Assembly: GCA_019775845.1 (NCBI GenBank)
Contig: JADQAV010000018.1
Coordinates: 875,044-939,043 of the forward strand
Origin: Myrmaecium sp. VS I D KN 1
Lineage: Eukaryota > Ascomycota > Dothideomycetes > Valsariales > Valsariaceae
DNA length: 64,000 nt
Reading direction: 5' to 3'
The notes below the pieces were generated by a model that was not told where the DNA came from, made no database searches, and worked only from the letters and a program-made list of their open reading frames with translations. This document shows, piece after piece, positions 54,033 to 64,000 of this stretch; the first letter of the stretch is position 1; the number at the start of each line of letters is the position of its first letter. The position numbers and the translations under genes are program-made.

Positions 54033-54370
54033 TATTAGAAACTACCCTAGCTAGTAGCCTAAGGAGGTACTAAGTAGCTTTAAGTAGTACTAAATAGGCT
54101 TAAGTAGTACTAAGTAGCGCTAAGTAACTCTTTAGGCTAATATAAGCTATATAGCGCTAAAGAATAGTAGATTAGAACTTATATTAATACTAAGAGTAAT
54201 AATAATAATATTATTAGTTAGACGTAGGGGGACTAGCTACTAGAAGATATAAAGAAGTTTTTTATTACTTAAGGGAGAGCTAAAGGTAGTATTAGATCTT
54301 TAGTAATTTATCTTATTTAATATTAGATACTCTTTCCTTATATCTTTAAGGCCTTATATAAACCTTAATA
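54033..54370 (+). repeat. 3' LTR (338 bp)
   Basis: Same ends and length as the 5' LTR, and followed at once by the TTATA target duplication. Confidence 0.92.
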
Positions 54371-55620
54371 TTATAAGCTATATAATAGATAAGTAATTAG
54401 AAAGGCTAATTTAGAGGCTATTTTTATAAGTATAAATAAAATAGCTATTAAGTTTAGTAGAACTAAATAGCCTCTAACTAAATAGCTCTACTTAAGAGCT
54501 TAATAATCTAACCTTAAGTATATCTTTTTCGCTAAAATTATATACTAATTTAGCTCTTTTTAGGTACCTTAGATCGAGTTATAATCTTATAAAGTAAAGA
54601 CCTTTATAAATATACTTTAACTAACTATCCTATCTAGTTTATACTTATATAATACTCTATTACTTATTTAGTACTAATACTAGGCCTACTCCGCCTATTT
54701 ACTATATAGGAGCCTAAATTAAAGCTTTAGATTAAGGTATTTACGAAGCGTCTACTTAAGAATAATAAGAAGTTTAAAGAAGAAGCTTTATATTACTACT
54801 ACTAGATAAGGATACCTAGGATACTTAAATAATAATATCTTAATAAGATTAATACTAAGACTAAGCTCTATAATATAATAATTAAGAGTAGGAAGGTTAA
54901 GTAGAGGCTTAAGAAGCCTAAATAAGTATAAAAGATCGATAAAATAAAATATAATAATAAAAAAGGAGGCCTTAACTATATATAATATTTATATAAGATA
55001 TATAAAAAGCGGTTATTTCTTTTCGTCGAAGGCCTTAAGAAGATATATCTTAGCTATAAAATAGTTATTACTAAGAATAACGTAGCTCTATACTATAAAG
55101 CTAAATAATATTATTAATAGTAGATATAATAACTAGATATTATCTTTAGTAATTTACTTATCTTATTACTAGATTTATATTTAATTAAGGCTATATTTAA
55201 TATAGAGAAGAGGCTTCTAAGTAACTATAATACTTATAGTACTTCTAAGAAGATAAAAAAGAATATAAAAGAGATACTATAATATTTATAATAGAAGGAC
55301 GATAAGTTTAAATTAATACTTCTATAGAAGGCTTTTATAGAAGGCTATTATAAGCTATTATAACGCTATCTTAACTATAATAGCCTTAATAATTATAATA
55401 TATAAAACTTCTACTTCTTATTTATAATCTGTTATCTTTAAAATCCTTATTTATAGCGTTACGCTATTATTATATTAGTATATAGTATTAAAGCTAGATT
55501 CTAGTATTCTAGTACGTAATTTACCCTACTTAATATCTTTTTACTTATATAAAGTACTTTTAACTACTATTAGCTCGTTCGACCTTTATTAATACTAATA
55601 TAATTACTTTAGGTAGGGCC
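54371..55620. other. Unassigned RIP-mutated repeat
   Basis: This AT-rich sequence lies outside the LTR element. Together with 46641-47202 it forms the site the element inserted into. It probably derives from an older repeat, but no terminal repeat or domain is clear enough to name a family. Confidence 0.5.
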
Positions 55621-55959
55621 TCGGCTGTAGGAGGTAGGGAGGGGGACGTATAGCGGGGCGGGAATTAGCGAGTAAGCTACGGGCGGAAAAGAAGAAAAGA
55701 GGAAAATTAGGGCCTTTTTAAGGTTCTATTTCTCTCTCTCTCGGCTAGGCGACGGATGCGAGAAAGTACTATATCTCTCTTACTACTAGCTACGGAGGAC
55801 CTTACTTAATAAGTAGTTCCTACAGCTTAGGTTATATATTTTCCGAAGAATAAAGGGAAGGAAAACCCCCTAACTTTATATCTAGCCGCGCCGGATAGGC
55901 GTATATATATAATTTTATTTTCTTTCGTCCTACTGTTCCATTCTATAATTATAGAGGGA
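55621..55959. other. GC-richer island inside the AT block
   Basis: About 340 bases with G-rich runs (for example AGGTAGGGAGGGGGACG) and a CT-rich tract, far less mutated than its surroundings. It could be a remnant of unique host sequence or a low-copy repeat that escaped RIP. No gene is seen. Confidence 0.45.
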
Positions 55960-55961
55960 TA

Positions 55962-56308
55962 TAGAGGACGGCTCTAAAGGTAATTTCACTTACTCGATTA
56001 GGAATAGGAGGTATATATACCTTATTTTCCTAATTAGGCTTACCGCCTAGCAGAATAAGGAAATCGACGTAATAATTATTATTGCGGGCTAGATAGCTAG
56101 CTACTTATATAACTTATATATTATTATTAACTAAATATCGGAGGATATACTAATTAATAGAACTTATTAGAAAGGCCTATTTTTTAGCTTTTTTTCTTTA
56201 AAATTATTAATTTCTAACTATTCTTTTCTACCGGGCGGTAAACCTATATAGCCCGTATATACCTATTCCCGATTAGGTAAGTGAAATTACCTTTAGGGCC
56301 GTCCTCCG
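55962..56308. mobile_element. MITE-like TIR element, 347 bp, TA target site
   Basis: The two ends are inverted copies of about 45 bp. The left arm reads GAGGACGGCTCTAAAGGTAA from 55964, and the right arm, read inward on the minus strand from 56306, gives the same with one C/T difference. The next 25 bases match with small gaps. TA flanks both sides (55960-55961, 56309-56310), the target duplication of Tc1/mariner-type elements. The interior is AT-rich and non-coding, so the element is non-autonomous. The left arm carries more C-to-T and G-to-A changes than the right arm, which lies next to unique DNA. Confidence 0.78.
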
Positions 56309-56310
56309 TA

Positions 56311-56711
56311 CTGACTTATAATACAACCGAATGTGCTGACCCTGACTTTTTTTCTCCCTTGGACATCCGGAGGCCAACACCACTCTCTCGTGACTGCTTG
56401 GGGTGAACGTCCTCCTTTTCGGATTTCTCTGGTGTATATTTGTTTTGCGCGCGCCACCCCGAACGCCCACCCGGACCCGACCCTCTCCTCTTCGTCACGT
56501 CAAGTCAAGTCACTCCTTTATTTTTGCTTGTTCCTTGTGATCGCCGCGTCCTCTCCCTGCTTCGACCCTCCCCTAAATCGTCGTTCTTCGCCTCCGTCGT
56601 CTTCCTCCGCCTCGCTCGTCCACTTAGGTATCATCTCGCCGCCCTTCTTCTCCCGGCCCCCCTCGGTCCCCCTCTCCGTTTCTTGCGATCCGCCGAACGA
56701 TTCCGATCACC
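56311..56711 (+). promoter_or_regulatory. SCS7 promoter and leader
   Basis: Four hundred bases of normal composition between the TIR element and the SCS7 start codon. The sequence is CT-rich close to the ATG. Confidence 0.5.
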
Positions 56712-58030
56712 ATGCCAGGCAGAACGCTCCCCACGATCACCCTGGCGGACGTCCAGTCCCATAACACGGCCGAGTCCTGCTACGTGACCATTGGCACCAA
56801 GGTCTTCGACATCACCGACTTCGTCGAGGACCATCCGGGCGGCGGCGAGCTGGTCCTCGAGTACGCCGGGAAGGACGTCACCGACATCCTGAAGGACGAG
56901 GTCTCGCACACCCACTCGGACTCCGCGTACGAGATCCTGGAGGACAACCTCGTGGGCTTCGTGGCGACGGAGCCGGTCATCGACGCGGCGACGAAGAGCC
57001 GGCGCCCGGACGGCGTGGTCCCGCTGCCGCCGTCCTCCAAAGAAGGTGTTGAGGAATTGCAGGCCAACGGCGTGAGCACGGCCGTGTACGCGGCCACGGG
57101 CATGTCCTCGGAGGAGGACCTCACCAAGGAGACCGACGTCGTCTCCGACTATAAGCAGCATAAGTTCCTGGACTTGAGCAAGCCGCTGCTGCCGCAGGTC
57201 TGGTTCGGCGGGTTCAAGAAGGACTTCTACCTCGAGCAGGTCCACCGGCCCCGTCACTACAAGGGCGGCGCGTCCGCCCCCATCTTCGGCAACTTCCTGG
57301 AGCCGTTGAGCAAGACGGCGTGGTGGGTCGTGCCGCTGGTCTGGCTGCCGCCGGTGGCCTACGGATCATACAGGGCCTTCGAGGGGTTCGCGAACCCCGC
57401 GCCGTTTGTTGCGTACTGGATCTCCGGGGTCTGTCTGTGGACACTCATCGAGTATATCATGCACCGCTTTTTGTTCCACCTTGACGAGTAAGTCTCCCTG
57501 AATCTGTTCTATCCGCATCACGGCCGGTCTAACGAAGCAACAGGTACCTGCCGGATAACCGCGTCGGCATCACCTTGCATTTCCTGCTTCACGGCATTCA
57601 CCACTACCTCCCTATGGACAAGTATCGCCTGGTCATGCCGCCGTCGCTGTTCCTGATCCTCGCCACTCCGTTCTACAAGCTGGCCCACCTGGTCTTCTTC
57701 TACAGCTGGCATGCCGCCGTCGCCGTCTACTGCGGCGGCATCTTCGGATACATCTGCTACGACCTGACGCACTACTTCCTCCATCACAAGACGTAAGCCA
57801 ATCCAACGAGTTTTTTTTTCACTTCTTCTTTTCCTTTTATCGCCTTGGAGATGTTCCCGCTCACACGCAAACATAGTCTTCCGTCGTACTGGCGAGCACT
57901 CAAGAAGTACCACCTCGAGCACCACTTCGCTGACTATCAGAACGGCTTCGGCGTGACCAGCCGCTTCTGGGATTGGGTCTTCAAGACCGAGATCCAGCTC
58001 CCTCCCCCGAAGGTCGTTAAGACCGCGTAA
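56712..58030 (+). CDS. SCS7: Sphingolipid fatty-acid 2-hydroxylase (Scs7/FA2H)
   Basis: Model: exons 56712-57487, 57544-57792 and 57877-58030; introns of 56 bp (GTAAGT...CAACAG) and 84 bp (GTAAGC...CATAG), 392 aa. The enzyme 2-hydroxylates the very-long-chain acyl group of ceramides at the ER, using electrons passed by its own cytochrome b5 domain. That domain spans about residues 8-85 with the heme-ligand motif HPGGG at 41-45 and a second His near 66-68 (SHTHSD). The C-terminal hydroxylase domain has membrane spans (WWVVPLVWLPPVAYGSY; FVAYWISGVCLWTLIEYI) and the diiron His clusters: MHRFLFH (251-256), HGIHHYLPMDK, HYFLHH and YHLEHHFADYQNGFGV. Length and order match yeast Scs7 (384 aa). All His boxes are intact. 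The gene begins just 400 bp from the RIP block. Confidence 0.96.
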
Positions 58031-58956
58031 AAGAAGGAAGAGTTACCGAAACATTTCCTCCCGCCCGTTTTCCGGGAAACTGGCAAGCGGTGCTTCTCCT
58101 TCTCCGTCCGTTGGCGGCGTAGGTACTTCGCTCCTTCTCCCGACGTCGACAACGAACCAATGACAAGCGGCGGAAGGGTTATCTTGTATTGATTGGCACG
58201 AAATGTTTTCTGTTCATTTCTTCCGAAAGGGATTCAGGCGTCGTGAAGGGGATCTGGTGGGCTTGTAATTTTTATTGTGCTATCTCTCTTGTTCCTAGCT
58301 TCATGTGTAACACCAACTCTACCACTACCTACCTTACTAATGTTTACTGATCTGATCTGGATGCTCTTGATACTTCTCACTTGCTCTGCCTTCGTAAGGA
58401 TAACTACCGTCACTTGAGTTCTATGATGTTATCAGAATAGTAAGGAGATCAGTTATTGTTCTTGCGGATGGACTGATAAGCACGTGATAGAGATGTACGT
58501 ACGAGTCAACTCAGATGGCCCGTGCGCTGCGGCTCGTTCTCTTTTGCCGACGTCGCAAATCTTCCAACCACCTCTCCGTCACCACACGCCCGCCATCTTC
58601 CGTCTGCCATCCCGTTACTCCACATCGAGTGTTCGCAGCTTCGCCGCATCACTAACCCCACATACACACGTCGTACGGCAGCGTGAGCCCTCGCCTCGTG
58701 TTTAGTCTCCCTTCTTCCCTTTCGCTCCTCGCGAACCGCCCAAGGTCTGCGTCAGCAACTGTTGCCGTCGACCTCGACGTCCTCGACTACCTCGCTTCCC
58801 TCAACGAGACTGCGAGATCTCCCAAGACGGTGCAACACTTCTCAGATCTGAAGGGTTCGACCTGTCTCACCACCTTCATCTCACCCTTTCCCGCTCTGAC
58901 ACCTGCAAAGTGAACCAACAAAACGATCATCCACTCGACTATCCCACATCCTCACC
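58031..58956. promoter_or_regulatory. SCS7 3' flank and RBM39-like promoter/leader
   Basis: About 925 bases. The first part is the SCS7 3' region. The part from about 58480 on is C/T-rich and probably the leader of the next gene. No independent gene is seen. Confidence 0.4.
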
Positions 58957-60767
58957 ATGTCAGGTATCACCACTGACGATGTCGAGCGTCTGCTCGAGGA
59001 GGAGTCTGCCAAGATTCGTCCGTCCAACGGTACCTCTGAACCCCCAGCCGACAGGGAGGAGCCCCCGAGCTCCCGTCGCGGTAGCAATGTGTCGTTGAGT
59101 CGCTCAACTTCTCACCGTCCCCGCAGCTCGGAGCGCAGCCCTGCGCGAGATCGTAGCCGCAGCCGCAGCTCGCATCATTACCGCCAGCGCAGCGCCCACC
59201 GTGACGACCGTGACCGTCGTCGCCGCGGAGACTCATACCGCGGTGGAGACTATTACCGCAGCGGACGTCGCCGCTCGAGGGAACGGTCCCGTTCCCCGGA
59301 CAGGTACTACCGTCCTGAAGGCCGGGAAGGGCGTGACAGCCGTGACGGACGTGACTCGCGCCGTGACCGTGACCGCGGCCGTCGTGGCGGTCGTCGCCGG
59401 ACCCCGACCCCGCCTCCCGAAGATCTAGGTTCTGATGAGCGCGACCGCCGCACCGTGTTCGTTCAGCAGCTTGCTGGACGCCTCCGCACAAGGGAGTTGA
59501 TTGAATTCTTCGAGAAAGTTGGACCTGTTACTGAAGCCCAAATAGTCAAGGACAAAGTTTCGAAGCGCTCAAAAGGGTATGTTCTCGTCTGTCTCCGCGT
59601 CCTACAATTACTGACCATCATGCAGTGTTGGCTACGTTGAATTCAAACATGAAGATTCCGTGGCAAAGGCTCTCCAACTTACAGGACAGAAACTCGCCGG
59701 CGTTCCTATTATCGTTCAGCTGACTGAAGCTGAGAAGAACCGTCAGGCACGCGAGCCTGCCAACCAAGTTGCTAGAGGCACGCCTTTTCACCGTTTGTAT
59801 GTTGGCAACATCCACTTCAGCCTCACCGAGAATGATCTTAGGGAACTCTTCGGGGCTGTCGGTGAATTGGAGTTCATCAAGCTACAAATGGAGGAGGGCG
59901 GTCTCCGGAGCAAAGGCTTCGGTTTCATCCAGTCCGTCCCCCTCCCCCACCTCATGAGCAATGCTAATTTGGTCTTCTAGGTATGCCAATCCTGAGAATG
60001 CTAAGACCGCTTTGGAGACTTTCAACGGTTTCGAGATCGCTGGCCGTCCCCTTCGCGTAGGCTTAGGCAATGACAAATTCGCACAGGAAACCGCTGCTAA
60101 GCTCAACATGGCTCTGGAAGGCGCCGTCGATTCCAACAAAGGCTCTGCCTTCTCCGGATCTGGTGGCCGTGGTCAGCTTGCCGGTGGTAGCGGCGGCAGC
60201 TTCGACCGTGCCACGGGACGCGCCCAAGAGAGGAACCATGCGGGCGCCAGTGCTCTTGATGACTCTGATGTTGTCGGTGTGAACTACGCCAACTACAGCA
60301 GGATTAGTCTCATGAGGAAGCTTGCCAGGACTGAAGAGGAAGTCAAGCCTGCTGATCCCAACAATCTGCCTAGTGTCATCAGTCAAATCCCTGCGGTCCC
60401 TGAAGTGCAGCCGGGCCGTTGCATTGTCATCAGGAACATGTTCGATCCTGCAACGTAGGTTCTCACTGCGATCAATGGTCTCAGAATTAGTTAGGCTAAC
60501 ACACATAATAGTGAGGAGGGTCCGAACTGGGTTAAAGATCTCGAGGACGAGACCAAAGAAGAGTGCACCAAGTTTGGCAAGATCGTCCACATTGCTGTCG
60601 ATCCTAACTCTGCAGGTGACGTCTACATGAAGTTCGCCGACCTTAACGGTTCCAAAGCCGCGTTGAACGGTCTCAACGGTCGCTTCTTCGGCGGTCGCCA
60701 GATCTCGGCTTCCTATATCGCCGATGCCTTCTACACGAGCATCTATCCGGAGAGCGCCAAGTACTGA
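58957..60767 (+). CDS. RBM39: RBM39/Rsd1-type SR-like splicing factor
   Basis: Model: exons 58957-59576, 59626-59931, 59981-60454 and 60512-60767, 551 aa; introns of 49, 49 and 57 bp. The second intron uses GTCCGT as donor, which is weak, but CTAAT and TTCTAG support it and the frame needs it. The protein has an N-terminal RS/RD-rich region (about 45-150), RRM1 ([20 protein letters not shown], then GVGYVEFKH), RRM2 ([20 protein letters not shown], then [13 protein letters not shown]), a Gly-rich linker, and a C-terminal UHM-type RRM ([18 protein letters not shown], then [37 protein letters not shown]). The UHM binds ULM peptides of U2AF/SF3b-type factors, so the protein acts in early spliceosome assembly. 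Domain order and length fit human RBM39 (about 530 aa) and fission-yeast Rsd1. Confidence 0.94.
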
Positions 60768-61768
60768 TCATGTACTTGACGCACGCCCCTCCATCAAAAC
60801 ATGGCGTTCATCGGCGTTCGGTCTCTGGGTCTGGGCACTTGGTTAACAGCATCGGCAGGTGGTCTGCGGGTTTACGCATCGTAGGTCTACATCTTCGAGT
60901 AACCTGGGCGGGGTCCTATTCTTTACAAGACACTGGAGCGGATTCCTGGCCTTACTACCTCTTTCACACTTCTACTTTACAGGGAACTTCCTCCCATCAC
61001 GAGTCCTGGGAGGTGCGGCAGACGGCCGCATGACCGCTACGACCTCTTATCATAGCCTTCACCGGCATTGCTGGTCCTTGGTTCCCATACCAAGCTAAAG
61101 CCATCCAAAAAGACACTTACCTCTGGCTGATAGGCTCCCCTACCAACGAGATCCCGGTCTCCCGTCGCTCTCGTCTCGATTTTCGTTTGACGATCGGAGC
61201 ATACTGCACCCTTATCCTCATATCCTGGCTGGCCTTTTCTGTTTGTCTAGGTTTTGCGAAGATTTCCTTCATCTTCTTCTCTGTACCTAGGGCACTTTCT
61301 ATATTTCCCTTTCCCATCCAGAGATACATTCATGCTAGCTGAACAATGAAAAAGGAATTCACCGGATTTTGTGAGGGCTTTTGCTGTAAACGTGTCCGTA
61401 TTTGAATCGCGCTCGTGAATATGTGCAGACGTGCGTCCGTTTCTTCAGTAGTAATATTTTCGTTCATCACTATCATGCGCTCACCAGGTGTAGATACATG
61501 GTCAAGCACATTCTTTAACTCCTCATTCATCAGACAAACGCCAAGGGTGGGTAATGAATCAGCACGGGAAGAAGGAAAAGAAAACCTAAAACCAAAAAAA
61601 TCTCACAGATATCAGAGCGACGGGAAGCATAACCGCGTCGTCGCCCACAGGGAAATCAAAATCAACATCCAAACCTCAAAAATCATCAACCCGCCACCTC
61701 CTCAGAAAAAGGACGGGAGTAGAAGATCCAAACATCTCACCTCACCTCCCCCCTCCTCTCCTCTCCCC
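60768..61768. other. Convergent intergenic region (1 kb)
   Basis: 3' ends of the RBM39-like and Xaa-Pro peptidase genes. It is C-rich near 61740-61770 and holds no supported gene. Confidence 0.4.
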
Positions 61769-63614
61769 TCATCCCCTCCCCTCCCCCTTTACCCCCCCAC
61801 CGGACAAATTCTCACACCCCCCCTCCGTCACCAACACATCATCCTCCACCCTCACGCCGCCGACATGTAGATACGCCCGCAGCACCTCGCGGTCGATGTG
61901 CGCGCGGCGGATGGGGTCGAGGTCGAGGTCGTCGCCTCCGCCGAGGAGGCTTCCGAGGCCTTCCGGGCTTTCCGGACCTTCGAGGATCCGCCCCAAGGCG
62001 AAGCGGTTGAAGTAGATCCCCGGCTCGACGGTGAGGACCATGCCCGCGGCTAGCGGGGGGTGGTGGAGGGAGGTGAGGGGGATGTTGACGGCGGCAGTGG
62101 TGTTGGAGGTTGGTTGGAGATGGGGGTTGGTGGTGCTGGTGCTGTGGGGGAAGGGGGAGATGGGTAGGACGGGAATGCGTTCTTCCGACTCAGCTCCGCC
62201 GTCGGCCTTCGCCTCAGCGACGGCGACGTCGTGCACCTCGAGACCGATGTGGTGGCCGAGGCCATGGGGGAAGAAGAGCAAGCTGGTGCCGGCGGCGTAG
62301 ATGGCGTCGGCGGTGTAGGCACGACGGAAGATGCCCAGGCGGAGGAAGCCGTCGATGAGCACGCGGTGGGCGCGGACGTGGCAGTCGAGGTAGCGGGTCC
62401 CCGGGCGGATGAGGTCGATGGCGGCGCGCTGCATGTCGCAGACTAGCCGGTGGATGGCGTGGGCGTGGGCGTGCGGGCTGGCGAAGAGGAAGGGGCGGCG
62501 CCGGAGCCCGGCCGGGTCCGGGATCGGGTAGGCGCGGGTGATGTCCGCGGCGTAGTTGCGGTACTCGCACGCGGCGTCGACGACGAGGAAGGGGTTTCCG
62601 GCTAAGGAGGCGTCGTTGCGGACGTAGTGCAGGGTGGCGGCGTTGATGCCGGCGGCGACGATGGGGGCGTAGGCTTGGGTGGGCGCGCCGGCGGCGATGC
62701 AGTGCTGGAGGAAGAGGGCGTGGGCGTCGGCCTCGGTCTTCAGCGAGGCGAGCCGGTCGCGGATCTCGCCGTGGGCGGCGATGGAGATGTGGATCGCCCG
62801 CTTGATCAGCGTGATCTCGTGGTCGTCCTTGATCATGCGGCACGCGTTCATGGCGGGCATGAGGGAGACGCTGTCGACGGCGGAGGGGGAGTCGAGCAGG
62901 GTGAGGTCACGGAGGTCGAAGGTGCCGGGGACGGAGACGATCTCCGCCTGGTGCAGCTTGAAGAAGGGGATGTCGAGGGGCGTCCGTCGTCGCCAGGAGA
63001 GGATGGCGTCGTACAGACTGGTGGTGAGCTTCACATCATCGACGTCGAACTGCTCCCGCGCCTCGTCGACGGTCAGGCTCCGGCCGTTCCAGATGACGGT
63101 CTTCGGATCGATCGGGGGGATGAAGAGGACGAGCGTGTCGGCGGCGATGTCGTACGTGAGCGCACAGCCGGGCTCGTTGCAGCTACAGGACGAGTCAGCG
63201 TACCCTGATCCGGACAGGACGAAGCGTGTGAATCCCGAATGGATTCACATACATCACTTACCCGCTCAGATAGTAAAAGTACCGATCCTGACGAAACGGC
63301 ATAGGCTGGTCGCTGTCGCGATACAGGCGCTCCACCGCGCCGCCGAGGAAGATGAGACCAGCCTCAACATCCAGCTGGTCGGCCACACGCTGAGCATGTT
63401 GCTTCGCTGCAGGCGAACATACATATATCATTAGCCAGCAGCTCTTCCAAAGGGGGGAAGCGGATCTCTCCTTCTTCATTCTTCCCAACATACCAGGATA
63501 CTTATCAATCGACGAAGCATGCTTCAAATGGACCCAAAAGTCCTGCTCGCTGTCGTTCAGCCGGCCATCCAGCTCGGTGAGATCCAGTAAGGCGGGGGCG
63601 GCGGTCACGGCCAT
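61769..63614 (-). CDS. M24B Xaa-Pro aminopeptidase/prolidase
   Basis: Model: exons 63614-63494, 63406-63262 and 63182-61769; introns of 87 bp (GTATGT...CTGCAG) and 79 bp (GTAAGT...CTGTAG), 559 aa. The enzyme removes or splits N-terminal Xaa-Pro bonds with a two-metal (usually Mn) centre. An N-terminal aminopeptidase-P domain includes [11 protein letters not shown]. The C-terminal pita-bread domain has all five metal ligands in family context: Asp in [11 protein letters not shown], Asp in AADITRAYP, His in [13 protein letters not shown], Glu in [10 protein letters not shown] and Glu near the end in VTEGGCE. The length (559) exceeds the usual 460-510 because of a loop of Ser/Thr/Pro-rich residues after the His motif and an acidic insert before the last motif. 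It looks functional. Signal peptide: none seen, so cytosolic. Confidence 0.93.
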
Positions 63615-64000
63615 GCTTTTATCGATTGCCCATTCACCGCTGTGCGCTGTACGTGTTTTTGGAGCCCGCTAGGCCTGTGGTTCTCTGGTGTGATGGGCAC
63701 ACTGGTGAAAAGGTGGTGAGTGAGTGGGTAAAATTTTGGAGTATGAAGAGGTTGGGAAGGGAAGGGGATATGCTGTTTTTGATGACTGAGAGAAAGAGAG
63801 AGGGAGAGGGAGAGGGAGGGAGGTAGAGGTGAGTGGTGGTGGTTAAGCTGTGGCTTGAGCGGGTAGGTTAGGTAGTAGATAGTGCCCATGGGGGCGGAGA
63901 GGTGGGAGAAGGGGGCACTCACTAGCGCTCTCCCCCTCCCCCTATCTTCCCTCTCCTCCCTCACCGAGGGCTAAAACCGGCACCCGGAGGTACAACAACG
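63615..64000. promoter_or_regulatory. Promoter side of the Xaa-Pro peptidase gene
   Basis: Non-coding, with an A/G-rich GAGA tract (63788-63825) and C/T-rich sequence at the window edge. No gene is supported before the end of the window. Confidence 0.4.

Larger units (their letters stand above)
47203..54370 (+). mobile_element. Ty3/Gypsy LTR retrotransposon, RIP-inactivated fossil
   Basis: The element is 7,168 bp with two 338-bp LTRs and a 5-bp target duplication TTATA on both sides (47198-47202 and 54371-54375). Gag-pol traces run on the plus strand in the Ty3/Gypsy order: a zinc-knuckle-like trace near 48.66 kb, reverse transcriptase about 49.7-50.1 kb, RNase H about 50.4-50.9 kb and integrase about 51.2-51.9 kb, with a possible chromodomain-like trace near 52.3 kb. 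A purine-rich tract precedes the 3' LTR. It is structurally complete end to end but thoroughly broken by RIP, with dozens of stops in every frame, and is inert. Age cannot be dated from LTR divergence, because RIP, not time, caused most of it. Confidence 0.92.
46641..56310. other. RIP-mutated AT-rich block (9.7 kb)
   Basis: CpA and TpG dinucleotides are almost missing and TpA is in great excess, whereas CpG, CpC and GpC still occur. That is the mark of fungal RIP acting on both strands of repeats. No open frame reaches 60 codons between 46660 and 56270. Both edges are abrupt, changing within tens of bases. The block holds an LTR element, unassigned mutated repeats and a TIR element. Confidence 0.9.

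Noticed and set aside
47203-54370. Reading the AT-rich block as mitochondrial DNA inserted in the nucleus
   Set aside because: CpA/TpG depletion, paired LTRs and pol-type motifs on the plus strand fit a RIP-mutated retroelement, and no mitochondrial genes or tRNAs were recognised.

Overview
The window is nuclear DNA of a filamentous ascomycete (Pezizomycotina; Dothideomycetes is only a guess). The evidence is short GT-AG introns of about 50-110 bp in GC-rich genes, an isolated (non-rDNA) 5S rRNA gene, an intron-bearing tRNA-Arg, typical fungal proteins (a Zn(II)2Cys6 regulator, a GPI-anchored Ser/Thr-rich wall protein), and one 9.7-kb block whose composition shows repeat-induced point mutation (RIP): CpA and TpG are almost absent and TpA is in large excess.

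Layout. 1-9.4 kb: a four-span membrane protein (+), a Zn(II)2Cys6 protein (-) and LSM7 (+), then a short assembly gap beside a 20-base poly-G run. 9.8-19 kb: a 906-aa disordered repeat/coiled-coil protein (-), a small basic protein (+), tRNA-Arg(TCG) and a 767-aa single-span membrane protein (-). 20.7-24.3 kb: a membrane-anchored cytochrome-b5-fold (MAPR-like) protein (-), the 5S rRNA gene (+) and a GPI wall protein (-). 24.3-29 kb is almost gene-free. 29-40.4 kb is a core-gene cluster: DML1/misato (-), DRS1 (-), PRP18 (-), SAP18 (+) and one unknown (-). 40.4-43.4 kb is gene-poor, with traces of a decayed or unrecognised gene. 43.4-46.2 kb: a large LCAT-like alpha/beta hydrolase (+). 46.6-56.3 kb: the RIP block, holding a Ty3/Gypsy LTR element with a 5-bp target duplication, other mutated repeats and a 347-bp MITE-like TIR element. 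56.7-63.6 kb: SCS7 fatty-acid 2-hydroxylase (+), an RBM39-type splicing factor (+) and an M24B Xaa-Pro peptidase (-).

The genes do not form a single pathway. RNA-processing functions recur (LSM7, DRS1, PRP18, SAP18, RBM39), and PRP18 and SAP18 are divergent over a 404-bp shared promoter. I reconstructed exon-intron models by hand from splice signals; every multi-exon model given as a CDS keeps an open frame and a coding length divisible by three. The least expected features are a 1.9-kb intron in DML1 that holds a small antisense ORF with coding-like composition, the abrupt edge of the RIP block about 400 bp upstream of SCS7, and the TIR element at that edge. I see no convincing new multi-gene system, secondary-metabolite cluster or CRISPR array.
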